Below, in pieces: positions 51,422 to 60,180 of a stretch of 62,355 nucleotides of DNA (position 1 is the first letter of the stretch; every line of letters begins with the position of its first letter). The position numbers were made by a program, and so were the translations under genes. Source of the DNA: a virus. Location: positions 1 through 62,355 of IMG/VR virus record IMGVR_UViG_3300009499_000010. The stretch is one strand, 5' to 3'. The notes beneath the pieces were generated by a model. The model saw nothing but the letters and a program-made list of their open reading frames with translations. It did not search any database and had not been told where the DNA came from.

Positions 51422-52756
51422 ATGGAGAAATTTCCCTTTGCGCAAGACTTCCAGTTGAAAGCTCTTGTAGTTCTTGCTTCAGATAGAAGTCTGCTTGCAA
51501 CAAAAGGTCATCTGCTCAAGCCGGAGATGTTTGAAAACTTATACCAAGGAAAATTATTTGGATTCATCATGACTTATTTCAGGAAGTACAAGGACTTGCC
51601 ATCCAAGGATATTTTGGTAGAGTTAGCAAAAGCTGTCGCACGCAACGATAGAGAATTAAGAATTTTGAAAATGACAATTGACGCTGTCTACACAGCGCAA
51701 ATCTCAGACGGACAAAAGAAGTTTGTCAAGGATTCTATTATTGAGTTCATCACGCATCAAATGTACAAGATGAAGATTGCCGAATCAGTTGACTTATTGA
51801 AGAAGAAGAAATACAGCGCAATCAATGATGCTATCAGACAGGCAGCCCAGGCAGCAGTTGCCGAAGAAAGCCTTGGGACAAATTATTTCAAAGATGTTGA
51901 CAAAAGAATGTTCGACCTTGTGCATGAAGGCGACATCAGAGTCCCCACTATGATTCATAAGTTAGACGGCATCCTGCGCGGTGGTTTGGGGCCAGGGGAA
52001 CTTGGGATTATACTTGGCGCCAGCGGCATCGGCAAGTCAATAGTCCTAACAAATATTGAATTTGCGGCTATGGTCAATGGCAAGATAGTTTTTGATTACA
52101 GCTTTGAGATGTCTGAGCGAGAGAAAGGAAGGCGGATGGACTCTCGCATTACAGGCATCCCAGCAGAGGAGATTCCAGAAGAAGCAGATACACTTGATAG
52201 AAGGCTGGGTTGGATTAAGAAATTGAGGGGGCAATATTTTGTCAAACAATTTCCAACAGACGGCGCAACGGTACATGACATAAGAGCGCATATTGACCTG
52301 ATGGAACAAGTTTATGAAATCAAGCCGGATGTGATTGGCGTGGACTATGGCATGATAATCAAACCCACAAAGAGTTTTGAGCAGAGGCGATTTGAGATTA
52401 TGGCTGTCCACAAAGAATTGCGTGGCCTTGCAGTGGAGCTTCAAATTCCTGTCTGGAGTCCTGCGCAAACAAGTAAGAAGGCATTGGACAAAGAAGTAGT
52501 AACAAAGGGAGATATAGGAGAGTGTTGGGGCATAATAGAAATAGCTGATGTGGTGATTGCTCTTTGCCAGACTCGTGATGAGGAGAAAGAGGACAAGATG
52601 CGAATCTTCATAGCAAAGAATCGCATCCATGAATCATCTGGGATTATACCAACTGAGCTACAGAAGAGCAGAATGTTATTGCGTGACCTTTCCAATGTTG
52701 GAGAGGAAGATGATGACGATGACGAGGAAGAAGAGGAAGAAGAGGATGAGGAGTAA
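51422..52756 (+). CDS. dnaB: DnaB-like replicative helicase
   Basis: Hexameric helicase that opens the fork and recruits primase. Residues 1-120 resemble the N-terminal primase-contact domain. GASGIGKS (199-206) is the RecA-type Walker A; VIGVDYGMI and QTSKKALD are downstream motifs. The C-terminus ends in a 17-residue run of Asp and Glu. It overlaps the primase start by 11 bases, so the two are translated together. Confidence 0.88.
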   Translation: MEKFPFAQDFQLKALVVLASDRSLLATKGHLLKPEMFENLYQGKLFGFIMTYFRKYKDLPSKDILVELAKAVARNDRELRILKMTIDAVYTAQISDGQKKFVKDSIIEFITHQMYKMKIAESVDLLKKKKYSAINDAIRQAAQAAVAEESLGTNYFKDVDKRMFDLVHEGDIRVPTMIHKLDGILRGGLGPGELGIILGASGIGKSIVLTNIEFAAMVNGKIVFDYSFEMSEREKGRRMDSRITGIPAEEIPEEADTLDRRLGWIKKLRGQYFVKQFPTDGATVHDIRAHIDLMEQVYEIKPDVIGVDYGMIIKPTKSFEQRRFEIMAVHKELRGLAVELQIPVWSPAQTSKKALDKEVVTKGDIGECWGIIEIADVVIALCQTRDEEKEDKMRIFIAKNRIHESSGIIPTELQKSRMLLRDLSNVGEEDDDDDEEEEEEEDEE

Positions 52757-53678
52757 GCCAACACCGCTGTCGCATGACAACCAAAAAAAATTGAGAGAGT
52801 ACATCGAAGACAATTTTGACGTCAAAGGAATCTCCGGCGATGAAGTAACTGTCAGTTGTACGCAATGCGAAGATGGTGACCCAAAGGGTCACCTGAATAT
52901 CAACACAAGATACGGATTTGGCCATTGCTTGAAATGTGACTTTTCTCCTTCCTTCCGAAAGAGGCTCAATGTTCAGGATAAGGTAGTGTCTGTGTCTGAG
53001 TTTGATAAAGCAATTGCGAGCTTGGAAGAGCAGAGCGCAAAGAGTATTGAGAGATTGCGTTGGCCAGAGAGCTTCGAACAGTTGCCGTCCAGCTCAGTAT
53101 TCGGCAAGCTTGCGATGCGCTATCTGTTAAAGAGAAAATTCAATCCAGAAGAGGTAGCAAAGAAATACAATCTTGGAGTTTGTACAAGTGGGCGCTACAT
53201 GGGCAGATTGATTCTCCCTGTGTTTGAGGAAGGCGTGCTTGTCTATTATCAGGCAAGAAGTCTTATGCGCCAAAAACCAAAGTTCCTCAATCCACCAGAG
53301 GAAGAAGAGAAGAGAGGAAAGGCTGAATTCATCTTCAACTTGGACACTGCTGCGGAAGAGGAGATAGTATTTTTGGTGGAAGGATTTTTCGATGCAATGA
53401 GAATAGGTGACGCAGCCGCTGCTCTCTTTGGTAAGACTATCTCGCAATCACAATTGGAGAAACTTATCTTGGCTGGCGTGAAGAAGGTTGCAGTGTTCTT
53501 GGACTCCGATGCGAAGAAAGAAAGCCGGAAGTTGGCCAAGGTCTTGCTCCCTCATTTTGAAACTTTCATTTGTCAACCGCCAGATGGATTCGACCCAGAT
53601 GAATATATCTCAACTCCAAGTAAGAAGAGGGTCAAAATACTCCGAGCAAATCTGAAGAGAATCCTGAACGTTGGTTAG
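52746..53678 (+). CDS. dnaG: DnaG-like primase
   Basis: The start at 52746 lies inside the acidic tail of dnaB; earlier in-frame starts would overlap more. Zinc-binding domain with C38/C41 and C61/C64 (CTQC and CLKC), then a TOPRIM domain with VEGFFDA (211-217) and DSD (253-255) for metal binding. At 310 residues it is short for DnaG and lacks an obvious C-terminal helicase-binding part. It makes RNA primers for the replisome. Confidence 0.85.
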   Translation: MRSKPTPLSHDNQKKLREYIEDNFDVKGISGDEVTVSCTQCEDGDPKGHLNINTRYGFGHCLKCDFSPSFRKRLNVQDKVVSVSEFDKAIASLEEQSAKSIERLRWPESFEQLPSSSVFGKLAMRYLLKRKFNPEEVAKKYNLGVCTSGRYMGRLILPVFEEGVLVYYQARSLMRQKPKFLNPPEEEEKRGKAEFIFNLDTAAEEEIVFLVEGFFDAMRIGDAAAALFGKTISQSQLEKLILAGVKKVAVFLDSDAKKESRKLAKVLLPHFETFICQPPDGFDPDEYISTPSKKRVKILRANLKRILNVG

Positions 53679-54537
53679 TTAAGTTGTCGAATTGTTAAGC
53701 AAGCAAACAAAAATTTCCCACAAAACGCACAATTCTGGTGTTTTGGTAGGCACGCTATTTGCACTGACAAGTCGCACAAGCCTCAACTACTGTGGCTGCT
53801 CGCCAAACGACAGCTGAATATATCTGTCAACTATTCTCAAATAGCCAACTGTTTGGCTGCACTGCAAGGCAACAGCTGTCTGAAGACGCTGAATTAACTC
53901 TGGTGTACAAGATTCCAACTATTGCGTTAGTTATTCAAATCCAAAGCAAACGAGCGGCATCTGCTTAAACTCAGTGGCTATATGAGCAGCTTTGTGAGAG
54001 CAATATGTCTACCTAACACACGCTGTGTGTCGTTCTGAAAACGTCTGGCTGCAGTCACTGAATTTTCTGATACCTTGTAGACTCCAGGAATAACTTGGGG
54101 TGTATACAATGGTCTGGCTGTAGCCCAGCGGCTATAAGGGCACCCATTAGAGTGGCAAAAATGACGAATGAGTGGCATGCCACTCGCATGTATGGGGCAA
54201 ATTGTCAAATTCTGTGTGTAAGAAGCTGTCATAAGTTGTGCACAAGCTATGACTGTTACGTCAACTGTTTGCCTACAGACCCTGATTTTACTGAACAGTT
54301 GATATTTAAGATGATTGTGGTGAGTTGACGAAAAAATCGCCTTTTTTGGGGGTGATTCGGCAACCTTTTATGAGGGCAAAATCACATAAGTTGTTATTGC
54401 CGCACTAACTTAGCGTATGAAAAAAAATTATGTCTTTTTTGCTGGAAAGGTGATTTTGTTGTAGACCGTATCCTTATTATGTCGTATAATGACTTCAGGC
54501 GAGCGATAGGGCACGCCGAAAGAAAGGAGAGACGGCG
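53679..54537 (+). other. Non-coding region rich in palindromes; possible origin
   Basis: No credible gene. GAGTGGCATGCCACTC (54170-54185) is a perfect 16-bp palindrome. 54228-54253 is an imperfect 26-base palindrome centred on TTGTGCACAA. A CTGAAT...CCAACTATT pattern recurs near 53810-53930. CAAAATCAC and GTGATTTTG (near 54380 and 54451) are inverted copies. A TATAAT box lies at 54485-54490. Position after dnaB and dnaG suits a replication origin or a major control region. Confidence 0.6.
54485..54490 (+). promoter_or_regulatory. Promoter -10 box
   Basis: Perfect TATAAT 48 bases before the ATG at 54538. Candidate -35 sequences around 54462-54467 match the consensus poorly, so an activator or an altered sigma factor may be used. 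It would drive the right-hand operon of genes with uniform ribosome-binding sites. Confidence 0.55.
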
Positions 54538-54708
54538 ATGAAGAAGAGGGCAAAGGAAAAGGAATTGGGGAGGGTGCGAGCAGCCAACAAGCCAAGCTGC
54601 TTCAGGCAGACGAAATTTGCGAAGTCAATCGAAGTCTGCGCAAATTGCCTGCAGCGAGATGATTGCGGAAAGAGAAAGGAGAGAGGGCTGAGTTGGAGTT
54701 GTCGGTAA
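54538..54708 (+). CDS. Small Cys-containing basic protein, 56 aa
   Basis: ATG behind AAAGGAGAGACGGCG. Basic protein with C21, CANC (34-37), C43 and C55, a possible zinc site. First gene of the right-hand operon. Confidence 0.55.
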   Translation: MKKRAKEKELGRVRAANKPSCFRQTKFAKSIEVCANCLQRDDCGKRKERGLSWSCR

Positions 54709-54741
54709 CCAAGCACGAGCAACAGCAGAAGGGAGAGACGA

Positions 54742-54822
54742 ATGGCGAAGAGGGCAACACAATTAAATAAGGTTCGGAAGGTCGTGGCTGACCTTCCCCA
54801 GAAGAAAGGAGAGGGCAGATGA
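54742..54822 (+). CDS. Possible leader peptide, 26 aa
   Basis: A short frame with AAGGGAGAGACGA before its ATG; its stop overlaps the ATG of the AAA+ gene (ATGA). The close coupling suggests a small translated leader. It may not be a functional protein. Confidence 0.35.
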   Translation: MAKRATQLNKVRKVVADLPQKKGEGR

Positions 54823-56021
54823 GGCCAGGGCAAAAGCGTGACCCAGAACCAGGAACCATGAATGCGGTCAAGAACTTCCTGGTGAAAGCTCTGGAGGGTA
54901 ATGAATCATGGACAGCCGATGCGGTCAAAAAGAAGTACAAGCTAACAGCCAAAGAGGTCAAGGCACTGGCTGTTAGGATTGTCTGTGACCAAAAAGGCAT
55001 CATCACAGAGTACATTGCGAAGGTTGTGCCAAAGGGCAGAAGAAGCAGAAGAGGAAGGAAGTCAACAACCTTCTTCAATGGCTTCCAAGTCCAAGACTCC
55101 TCTGGCAAAGGAAAGGATGCCGGAGAGGTTCTTGAAGAGGCACGAGTTGACGTGCCTGAATTTCTGGAAGGCTACATTCCAGAAGAAGTCAGCCTTGAGG
55201 CATATATCCCAAGGAAGATTGGCGAGAAGTATGACCTTGAGATTCTCGCTCAGGCTTTCCGAGAGCGCATGAACGTCTTGCTTGTTGGCGAATCAGGAAC
55301 TGGCAAGAACGCAGTGGTCAAAGCATTCTGCGCAGCGCTTGGTTTGCCGCATAAGCGTATCAACTTGAATGGCGGCAGCACAGTCGAAGACATGATTGGC
55401 AGCCGTGAGCTTGAAGATGGTGAGACAACTTTCCGTGACGGAGTCATAACACAGTTCTGCCGCCATGGTGGTGTTGTCGTGCTTGATGAAGTCAACGCGG
55501 CTGACCCGGAGCAGTTGTTTGTGCTCCATGGTCTGACTGATGATTCACGAGCGCTAACCCTGACGCAGAAAGGAGAAGGTGGCGAAGTATTGAAGGCATC
55601 TGATAACTTCATGGTTGTCGGCACCATGAATCCTCTGACCTATGAAGGCACGCGGCGCTTGAACGCTGCTTTTCTTGATAGGTTTGCCATCGTCATGTTC
55701 TATGACTGGGACAGGGATATTGAAGCGCAACTCATTGGCGATAAGAAATTGCTTGAGTTTGCCGAGAAGGTGCGCGAGTTGTACCGCACCAGGGAAATAA
55801 CCACCCCAGTCACTACAAGGACTCTTCTTCACTTCCTCAAAACAGAGAAGTTGTTTGGCCGCAAGACGTCTGTGGAATTGATGCAAAGCAGATTCCCAGC
55901 TGAGGAAGCAGCGGCAGTCAAAAACTTCCTGACCTTGCTTTATGATGAACCAACGATGGTCAAGGCCGCGCAGGGAAGTAAAGTTGATGTTGATGTTGAT
56001 GAAGAAGATGATGATTGGTAA
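54819..56021 (+). CDS. MoxR/CobS-like AAA+ ATPase
   Basis: GESGTGKN (157-164) is Walker A and LDEVN (222-226) Walker B; TRRLNAAFLDRF follows as sensor/arginine-finger region. This is the MoxR/CobS type of AAA+ ATPase that remodels a partner VWA protein. Residues 1-130 are a basic helical extension. The C-terminus is acidic (DVDVDEEDDDW). It is paired with the VWA gene that starts 17 bases after its stop. Confidence 0.85.
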   Translation: MRPGQKRDPEPGTMNAVKNFLVKALEGNESWTADAVKKKYKLTAKEVKALAVRIVCDQKGIITEYIAKVVPKGRRSRRGRKSTTFFNGFQVQDSSGKGKDAGEVLEEARVDVPEFLEGYIPEEVSLEAYIPRKIGEKYDLEILAQAFRERMNVLLVGESGTGKNAVVKAFCAALGLPHKRINLNGGSTVEDMIGSRELEDGETTFRDGVITQFCRHGGVVVLDEVNAADPEQLFVLHGLTDDSRALTLTQKGEGGEVLKASDNFMVVGTMNPLTYEGTRRLNAAFLDRFAIVMFYDWDRDIEAQLIGDKKLLEFAEKVRELYRTREITTPVTTRTLLHFLKTEKLFGRKTSVELMQSRFPAEEAAAVKNFLTLLYDEPTMVKAAQGSKVDVDVDEEDDDW

Positions 56022-56038
56022 GGAAGGAAGGTGCTGGA

Positions 56039-58411
56039 ATGTTTCAGCCAGATTTGAGAACAGTAAAAACCTTTGAAGCCGTCTTGGAGAAAACTGGGAA
56101 ACTCGTGACGGCTGATTCAAGTTTGAGGATGCGCATTAATCCTTCTGGGGTAAACTGCCTGGTATGCTATCAGAATAAGTACATTGAGCTTGGTTCACGA
56201 CTTCTCTGCTGTAGGGCAACGTCAACTGGCGAGTTCCTTGTGCTGGCGAAAGGTGCGCTGTACCACGAAGTCGCTCATTGGTTATTCTCTCCGCATGATT
56301 GTGCCGGATGGCATGCGGGATTTGACATGATTGAGATATTAGTCTCTCGTTGTCTTGAGGACTGCCGGATTGAGACGTGGTTTGCTATGGCATACAAGAA
56401 GAGCATTGATTATTTCTACCTCCTGAATATGGCCTATATCTTCCCTGGTTTTGCGGAAGCAAAGGACTTTGCCGGAGAGGCAGAAATGTTCATGCTGACG
56501 TATGGCAGGAAGTTCCTGCCCAAGCAGCTCATCAAACAGTCGTTGAAGTTTTCTTGGGTCACAAAAGAGATGCGCAAGCTTGTGGATGAGTACGTCAAAT
56601 CTGATTATCAAACGGATGGACAACGCATGCGCGGCAATATCAAGAAACTCGCTGCTCTGCTCAAAGCTGAACGCACAAAGAAGGAGATTCAGAAAGGCAA
56701 TCAGCAGCCGCTCAATGGAATCAAGAACAAAGGCGCTGACGAAGGCCAAAGCGGGGAGGGCGCAGCCAAGGCAGCACAGAAGAAAGCCATGGGCGGCAAG
56801 CAAAGGTCTGAAGTCAAGCAAGTACTGAACGATGGCATCGAAGAGCAGAACAAAGAAGTTGACAAGGAACTTGAGAAGGAGAAGAAAGAAGAAGAGAAGA
56901 AGGGCAAGAAGGAGAAGGGCAAGAAAGAGAAAGGCCAGAAAGACTCGGAAGAAGAAGAGACAGAAGAAGAGGAAAGCGAGTCAGGCAGTTCTGGCAACAG
57001 CGAGTATGACGATGATGATGAAGAAGAGTCTGATGAAGAGACAGAAGAGTCTGATGAAGAGACAGAAGAGTCTGATGAAGAGACAGAAGAGTCTGATGAA
57101 GAGACAGAAGAGGAAGAAGAGACAGAAGAGGAAGAAGAGGGCAATGAAGAAGGCGATTGGTCAGAAGGTGGCTGGGGAGAAAGCGATGAAGAGGAAAAGG
57201 AAAGCAACGGCTGTGGTGATGAAGAAGGCAATGAGGGAGAGGGCGCTGGGTCAGGAGAAGGAGAAGGGTCAGGAGAAGGAGAAGGGTCAGGAGAAGGAGA
57301 AGGGTCAGGAGAAGGCAAAGAAGGAACTGAAAGCGCTGGAGCGCAGAGTGGCGATGGAAAATCCTCAGACGGTCTCACGGCTGACAAAGATTCTTTGAGC
57401 GCTCAAAGAAAGTCAACTGGCGTTGGCGGTGGCGGTCAAATAGACCTTTCGGATTTGACAGAAGAGATAGCCAACCGTGCCGAAGATGAGACCCTCAACG
57501 AGTTCAAGAATCAGCAGAAGAGTCACGCCAGGCAAGAGAAAGGAGAGGGCAACCTAAGTTCTTATGCTGGCGTGAAGGGAAGGCTGAAGGATGGAGAGGT
57601 CACAAGCAAGGCACTCCGGCTGACGCAATTCCTGAAAGGTATGGATTCGCTGGAGGTCAGGGAGATAAAAGGCAAGCGCAGAGGCAGCATTGATATTGCC
57701 AGACTTCATAAAGTTCATCATTCGACAAAAATCTTCAAGAAGTCGATGAGAACTTATGGCAATGTCGTGAACATCGGGATACTTATTGATGTCTCAGGTT
57801 CGATGGGGCATTTGATTCCTGACGTTGTTGACGCAGCGAAGATTCTGTACAAGGCTGGAGCGATGTGTAAGCACAAGATAACCATCCGAGCATTTGGAGA
57901 AGGTCAGCAGGTCGTGTTCCAAGGATTCTTCAGCAACAAGCGCTGGACAGACCAGAAAGGAGTTACAGTTGGCGGCGGCAACACGATAATTTATGAAGCG
58001 CTGAGGGACTTTGCCGCTGACTTTGCGGATGTCAAGGGCAAGAAGATTCTCTTCATAATCTCTGACGGTCAAATCGCAACTTACTTCCATGACTTCGACA
58101 GGAGAGGCAGATACGGTCGTGGCAAGTCAGACTTGGACTACAATGAAGAGCACGAGATTTGGAAAGCATGCATGGCTGGCGTGGTCAAGGATTTGAAAGC
58201 TGCTGTGGTTGACGTTCAGTACCTCTGTGTTGACGACTATGATGCGCAAAGACGTGATGCGCTTTCTCCGCTCAGCCCAAACGCGGACTCAGGGAAATTA
58301 GGAGCTTGGCTGCCCGCAACGCAGCCTCTTGACTCTTCAGAAGCAAGACAGAATCCGAATTGGTTCAGCGATGTAGTCAAAGAGGCATTGAAGGTCGCAC
58401 GGTTCAGTTAG
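56039..58411 (+). CDS. VWA-domain partner protein with HExxH motif and acidic repeats
   Basis: The ATG at 56039 follows AAGGAAGGAAGG. An N-terminal domain contains YHEVAHW (75-81), an HExxH motif typical of zinc peptidases. Residues about 250-470 are low-complexity, made of acidic repeats and Gly/Ser-Glu repeats. The C-terminal VWA domain starts with DVSGSMG (584-590, metal-binding MIDAS). CobT-type partners of MoxR ATPases share the acidic linker and VWA; the HExxH part is unusual. The substrate remodelled is unknown. Confidence 0.8.
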   Translation: MFQPDLRTVKTFEAVLEKTGKLVTADSSLRMRINPSGVNCLVCYQNKYIELGSRLLCCRATSTGEFLVLAKGALYHEVAHWLFSPHDCAGWHAGFDMIEILVSRCLEDCRIETWFAMAYKKSIDYFYLLNMAYIFPGFAEAKDFAGEAEMFMLTYGRKFLPKQLIKQSLKFSWVTKEMRKLVDEYVKSDYQTDGQRMRGNIKKLAALLKAERTKKEIQKGNQQPLNGIKNKGADEGQSGEGAAKAAQKKAMGGKQRSEVKQVLNDGIEEQNKEVDKELEKEKKEEEKKGKKEKGKKEKGQKDSEEEETEEEESESGSSGNSEYDDDDEEESDEETEESDEETEESDEETEESDEETEEEEETEEEEEGNEEGDWSEGGWGESDEEEKESNGCGDEEGNEGEGAGSGEGEGSGEGEGSGEGEGSGEGKEGTESAGAQSGDGKSSDGLTADKDSLSAQRKSTGVGGGGQIDLSDLTEEIANRAEDETLNEFKNQQKSHARQEKGEGNLSSYAGVKGRLKDGEVTSKALRLTQFLKGMDSLEVREIKGKRRGSIDIARLHKVHHSTKIFKKSMRTYGNVVNIGILIDVSGSMGHLIPDVVDAAKILYKAGAMCKHKITIRAFGEGQQVVFQGFFSNKRWTDQKGVTVGGGNTIIYEALRDFAADFADVKGKKILFIISDGQIATYFHDFDRRGRYGRGKSDLDYNEEHEIWKACMAGVVKDLKAAVVDVQYLCVDDYDAQRRDALSPLSPNADSGKLGAWLPATQPLDSSEARQNPNWFSDVVKEALKVARFS
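57026..57109 (+). repeat. 21-bp tandem repeat, four copies
   Basis: Four exact copies of a 21-bp unit beginning GAGTCTGATGAAGAGACAG, encoding ESDEETE each time, inside the acidic linker of the VWA protein. The exact identity implies recent expansion by slippage. Confidence 0.9.
57248..57319 (+). repeat. 18-bp tandem repeat
   Basis: Three exact copies and one near copy of GGGTCAGGAGAAGGAGAA, encoding GSGEGE, in the linker of the VWA protein. Confidence 0.85.
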
Positions 58412-58424
58412 AAGGAGTTGTCAA

Positions 58425-58865
58425 ATGATTATTGGTTTCACAGGCACGAGCAATGGCATGACGCAGCAGCAAAAACGCTCCGTCAAAAAGCTGCTACGTG
58501 AATTGAAGCCAAGCGAGTTCCACCATGGGGATTGTGTTGGTGCGGATGAACAAGCGCATAAGTTTGTGCTCAGGTTTGGAAGTATTAAGACGATTGTTCA
58601 TCCGCCACTCAACGAAAAGGCGAGAGCTTTTGTTCACAAGAAGTATGGCGCAAGTGAAGTCCTTGAACCAAAGGAATATCTGGAGCGCAACAAGGACATT
58701 GTGACTGCTTGTGACACACTCGTTGCCACACCCAAGGGCAGCCAACCCAGAAAGGAGATAAGGTCAGGAACTTGGGCAACTATCCGAGAGGGCGTGAAGC
58801 AGGGCAAGAAAATAAGAATTGTTCTGCCAGATGGAGATGTAGTTGACGAGATTTGGCTTGAGTAG
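58425..58865 (+). CDS. SLOG/DprA-like Rossmann-fold protein
   Basis: MIIGFTGTSNGM opens a Rossmann fold; HHGDCVGADEQAH and TPKGSQPRKEIRSGTW fit the SLOG superfamily (YspA/DUF2493, DprA-like), whose members bind nucleotides or nucleotide-derived signals and occur in conflict systems. ATG behind AAGGAGTTGTCAA. It may sense a signal or help process DNA. Confidence 0.75.
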   Translation: MIIGFTGTSNGMTQQQKRSVKKLLRELKPSEFHHGDCVGADEQAHKFVLRFGSIKTIVHPPLNEKARAFVHKKYGASEVLEPKEYLERNKDIVTACDTLVATPKGSQPRKEIRSGTWATIREGVKQGKKIRIVLPDGDVVDEIWLE

Positions 58866-58884
58866 AAAGAAGGGAGAGACGGCA

Positions 58885-59082
58885 ATGGCTAAGAAGGAGA
58901 GGCCAGTTTGTGTTCTGGTTGGACAGGACGGGAATGTTTTCAATGTTATCGGGAGAGTCTCAGCGACGCTCAAAAGGGCTGGATTGCAGAAAGAAGCTGA
59001 AGAGTTTCAGAAGCAAGCCTTTGAGCAGGAATCATATGATGCCGTTTTGAAGCTGTGTTCCGAGTATGTTTCAGTTCAATAG
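58885..59082 (+). CDS. Hypothetical protein, 65 aa
   Basis: Not recognised. The ATG at 58885 has AAGGGAGAGACGGCA upstream; a longer frame overlaps the previous gene. A small beta start (CVLVGQDGNVFNVIGRV) is followed by a helix pair (ATLKRAGLQKEAEEFQ). Of the kind seen in small phage DNA-associated proteins. Confidence 0.6.
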   Translation: MAKKERPVCVLVGQDGNVFNVIGRVSATLKRAGLQKEAEEFQKQAFEQESYDAVLKLCSEYVSVQ

Positions 59083-59109
59083 AATCTTGAGCCAGAAGGG
59101 AGAGACGGA

Positions 59110-59757
59110 ATGGCTGAGTTGAAAGAGGATTCAAAGAAGGCAATAAAAGAGTTGGCTGACATACTCGCAAAATTCGGAGAGAATTGGGCAGAGTATCCAG
59201 AGATGGAAGAGAATGAGGTGTTCATTACGCAGCTTGGCGAATGGGTTGCTGCTCATTCGTTGCTGGGGCATCTTGTTGTGCTTGGGGCGTTTGGCCATGA
59301 ACCGGAGAAAGGAGAGGGCAATGACGTGGGAAGAGAAAGCGAGAAGGCAGAAGAGACTGAGCGAGAAGGAGAAGGAGCATCATCAGCCGCAGGAGAGAAG
59401 GCAAAGCCGGAAGGAGAAGAAGGAGCAGGAGAAGTTCAACCTGCTGCTGAGGGAGAAGGTGATGAACCAACTGCTGAGCAGTTGAGTGAAGCGCAAGCGC
59501 TCGTGGCAAAGCTCAACGAAATCTATGTCGCAGCTGACAATCTCCACGACAAGATTTCCGAATTGAGCGAGTATGCCAAAGACGAAATTCCTGAATGGCT
59601 TGAGGAGCACGATAGTCCATGCGGCACAAATTCAATGAGATTCTATATTGAAGACCAACTCTCAGAAGCAGAAGGTGCTTCAGATGATTTGATGGATGGC
59701 TGTAAGAATCTATCCAACGAAGTTGGAGAATTCCTTGAGGATTATGAAGGCGAGTAA
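59110..59757 (+). CDS. Acidic helical protein, 215 aa
   Basis: Not recognised. Residues 1-65 are a helical domain, 66-120 a disordered Glu/Gly/Ala-rich linker, and 125-215 a helical domain. The linker is encoded by AAAGGAGAGGGCA-like DNA that also forms a ribosome-binding site for an out-of-frame ATG (59321). Another in-frame GTG at 59326 could start a shorter form. Confidence 0.6.
   Translation: MAELKEDSKKAIKELADILAKFGENWAEYPEMEENEVFITQLGEWVAAHSLLGHLVVLGAFGHEPEKGEGNDVGRESEKAEETEREGEGASSAAGEKAKPEGEEGAGEVQPAAEGEGDEPTAEQLSEAQALVAKLNEIYVAADNLHDKISELSEYAKDEIPEWLEEHDSPCGTNSMRFYIEDQLSEAEGASDDLMDGCKNLSNEVGEFLEDYEGE
59321..59485 (+). CDS. Possible overprinted gene, 54 aa
   Basis: Nested in another frame within the 59110 gene. 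Its ATG follows AAAGGAGAGGGCA, the same site used by the real genes around it. The product is a very charged helix (EKARRQKRLSEKEKEHHQPQ). It may be a true overlapping gene or a by-product of the linker codons. Confidence 0.3.
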   Translation: MTWEEKARRQKRLSEKEKEHHQPQERRQSRKEKKEQEKFNLLLREKVMNQLLSS

Positions 59758-59772
59758 GAAAGGAGAGGGCAG

Positions 59773-60180
59773 ATGATAGGTCAGGCATGGACTCCTGATA
59801 GGGAGAGAGGCTACAATCTCAGATGTACGAATTGCGGAAGGCCCACAGCAAAGAAAACAAAGACGTGTAAAGAAGCAGGGCTTTGCAAGCATTGCGTTCA
59901 GGAAATTCTGCTCAAGGGCAGGTTTACTCTCTACACAGATTTCAAGACAGGAGAGACAATAAAAGGCTCACCGAATTTTGGCATTATATCGGAAGATGGC
60001 GTGAAGAGAAAGCCAAGAAGAAGGATAGCCATCAGAAAGTCAAGAGCAAGAGAGAGGGAAGTTATAAGGACTCCAAGGGTCAGAAGAAAGCCAAGAGTGC
60101 GAAGAGCAAAAGAGGTCGATGCGGCTTTCAAGGAGAAGGCTGGCGTGGTCGAAGAAACACTGAAAGAGTTAGGCCAGTAA
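59773..60180 (+). CDS. Zinc-finger basic protein, 135 aa
   Basis: CTNCG (residues 18-22) and a CKEAGLCKHC stretch (32-41) form a zinc site. Residues 75-115 are very rich in Arg and Lys (KRKPRRRIAIRKSRARERE), suiting nucleic-acid binding. ATG behind AAAGGAGAGGGCAG. Confidence 0.6.
   Translation: MIGQAWTPDRERGYNLRCTNCGRPTAKKTKTCKEAGLCKHCVQEILLKGRFTLYTDFKTGETIKGSPNFGIISEDGVKRKPRRRIAIRKSRAREREVIRTPRVRRKPRVRRAKEVDAAFKEKAGVVEETLKELGQ

Noticed and set aside
56701-57387. Long Ser-rich minus-strand frame
   Set aside because: Mirror of the GA-rich repeats in the VWA gene; serine and proline runs with no start signal.
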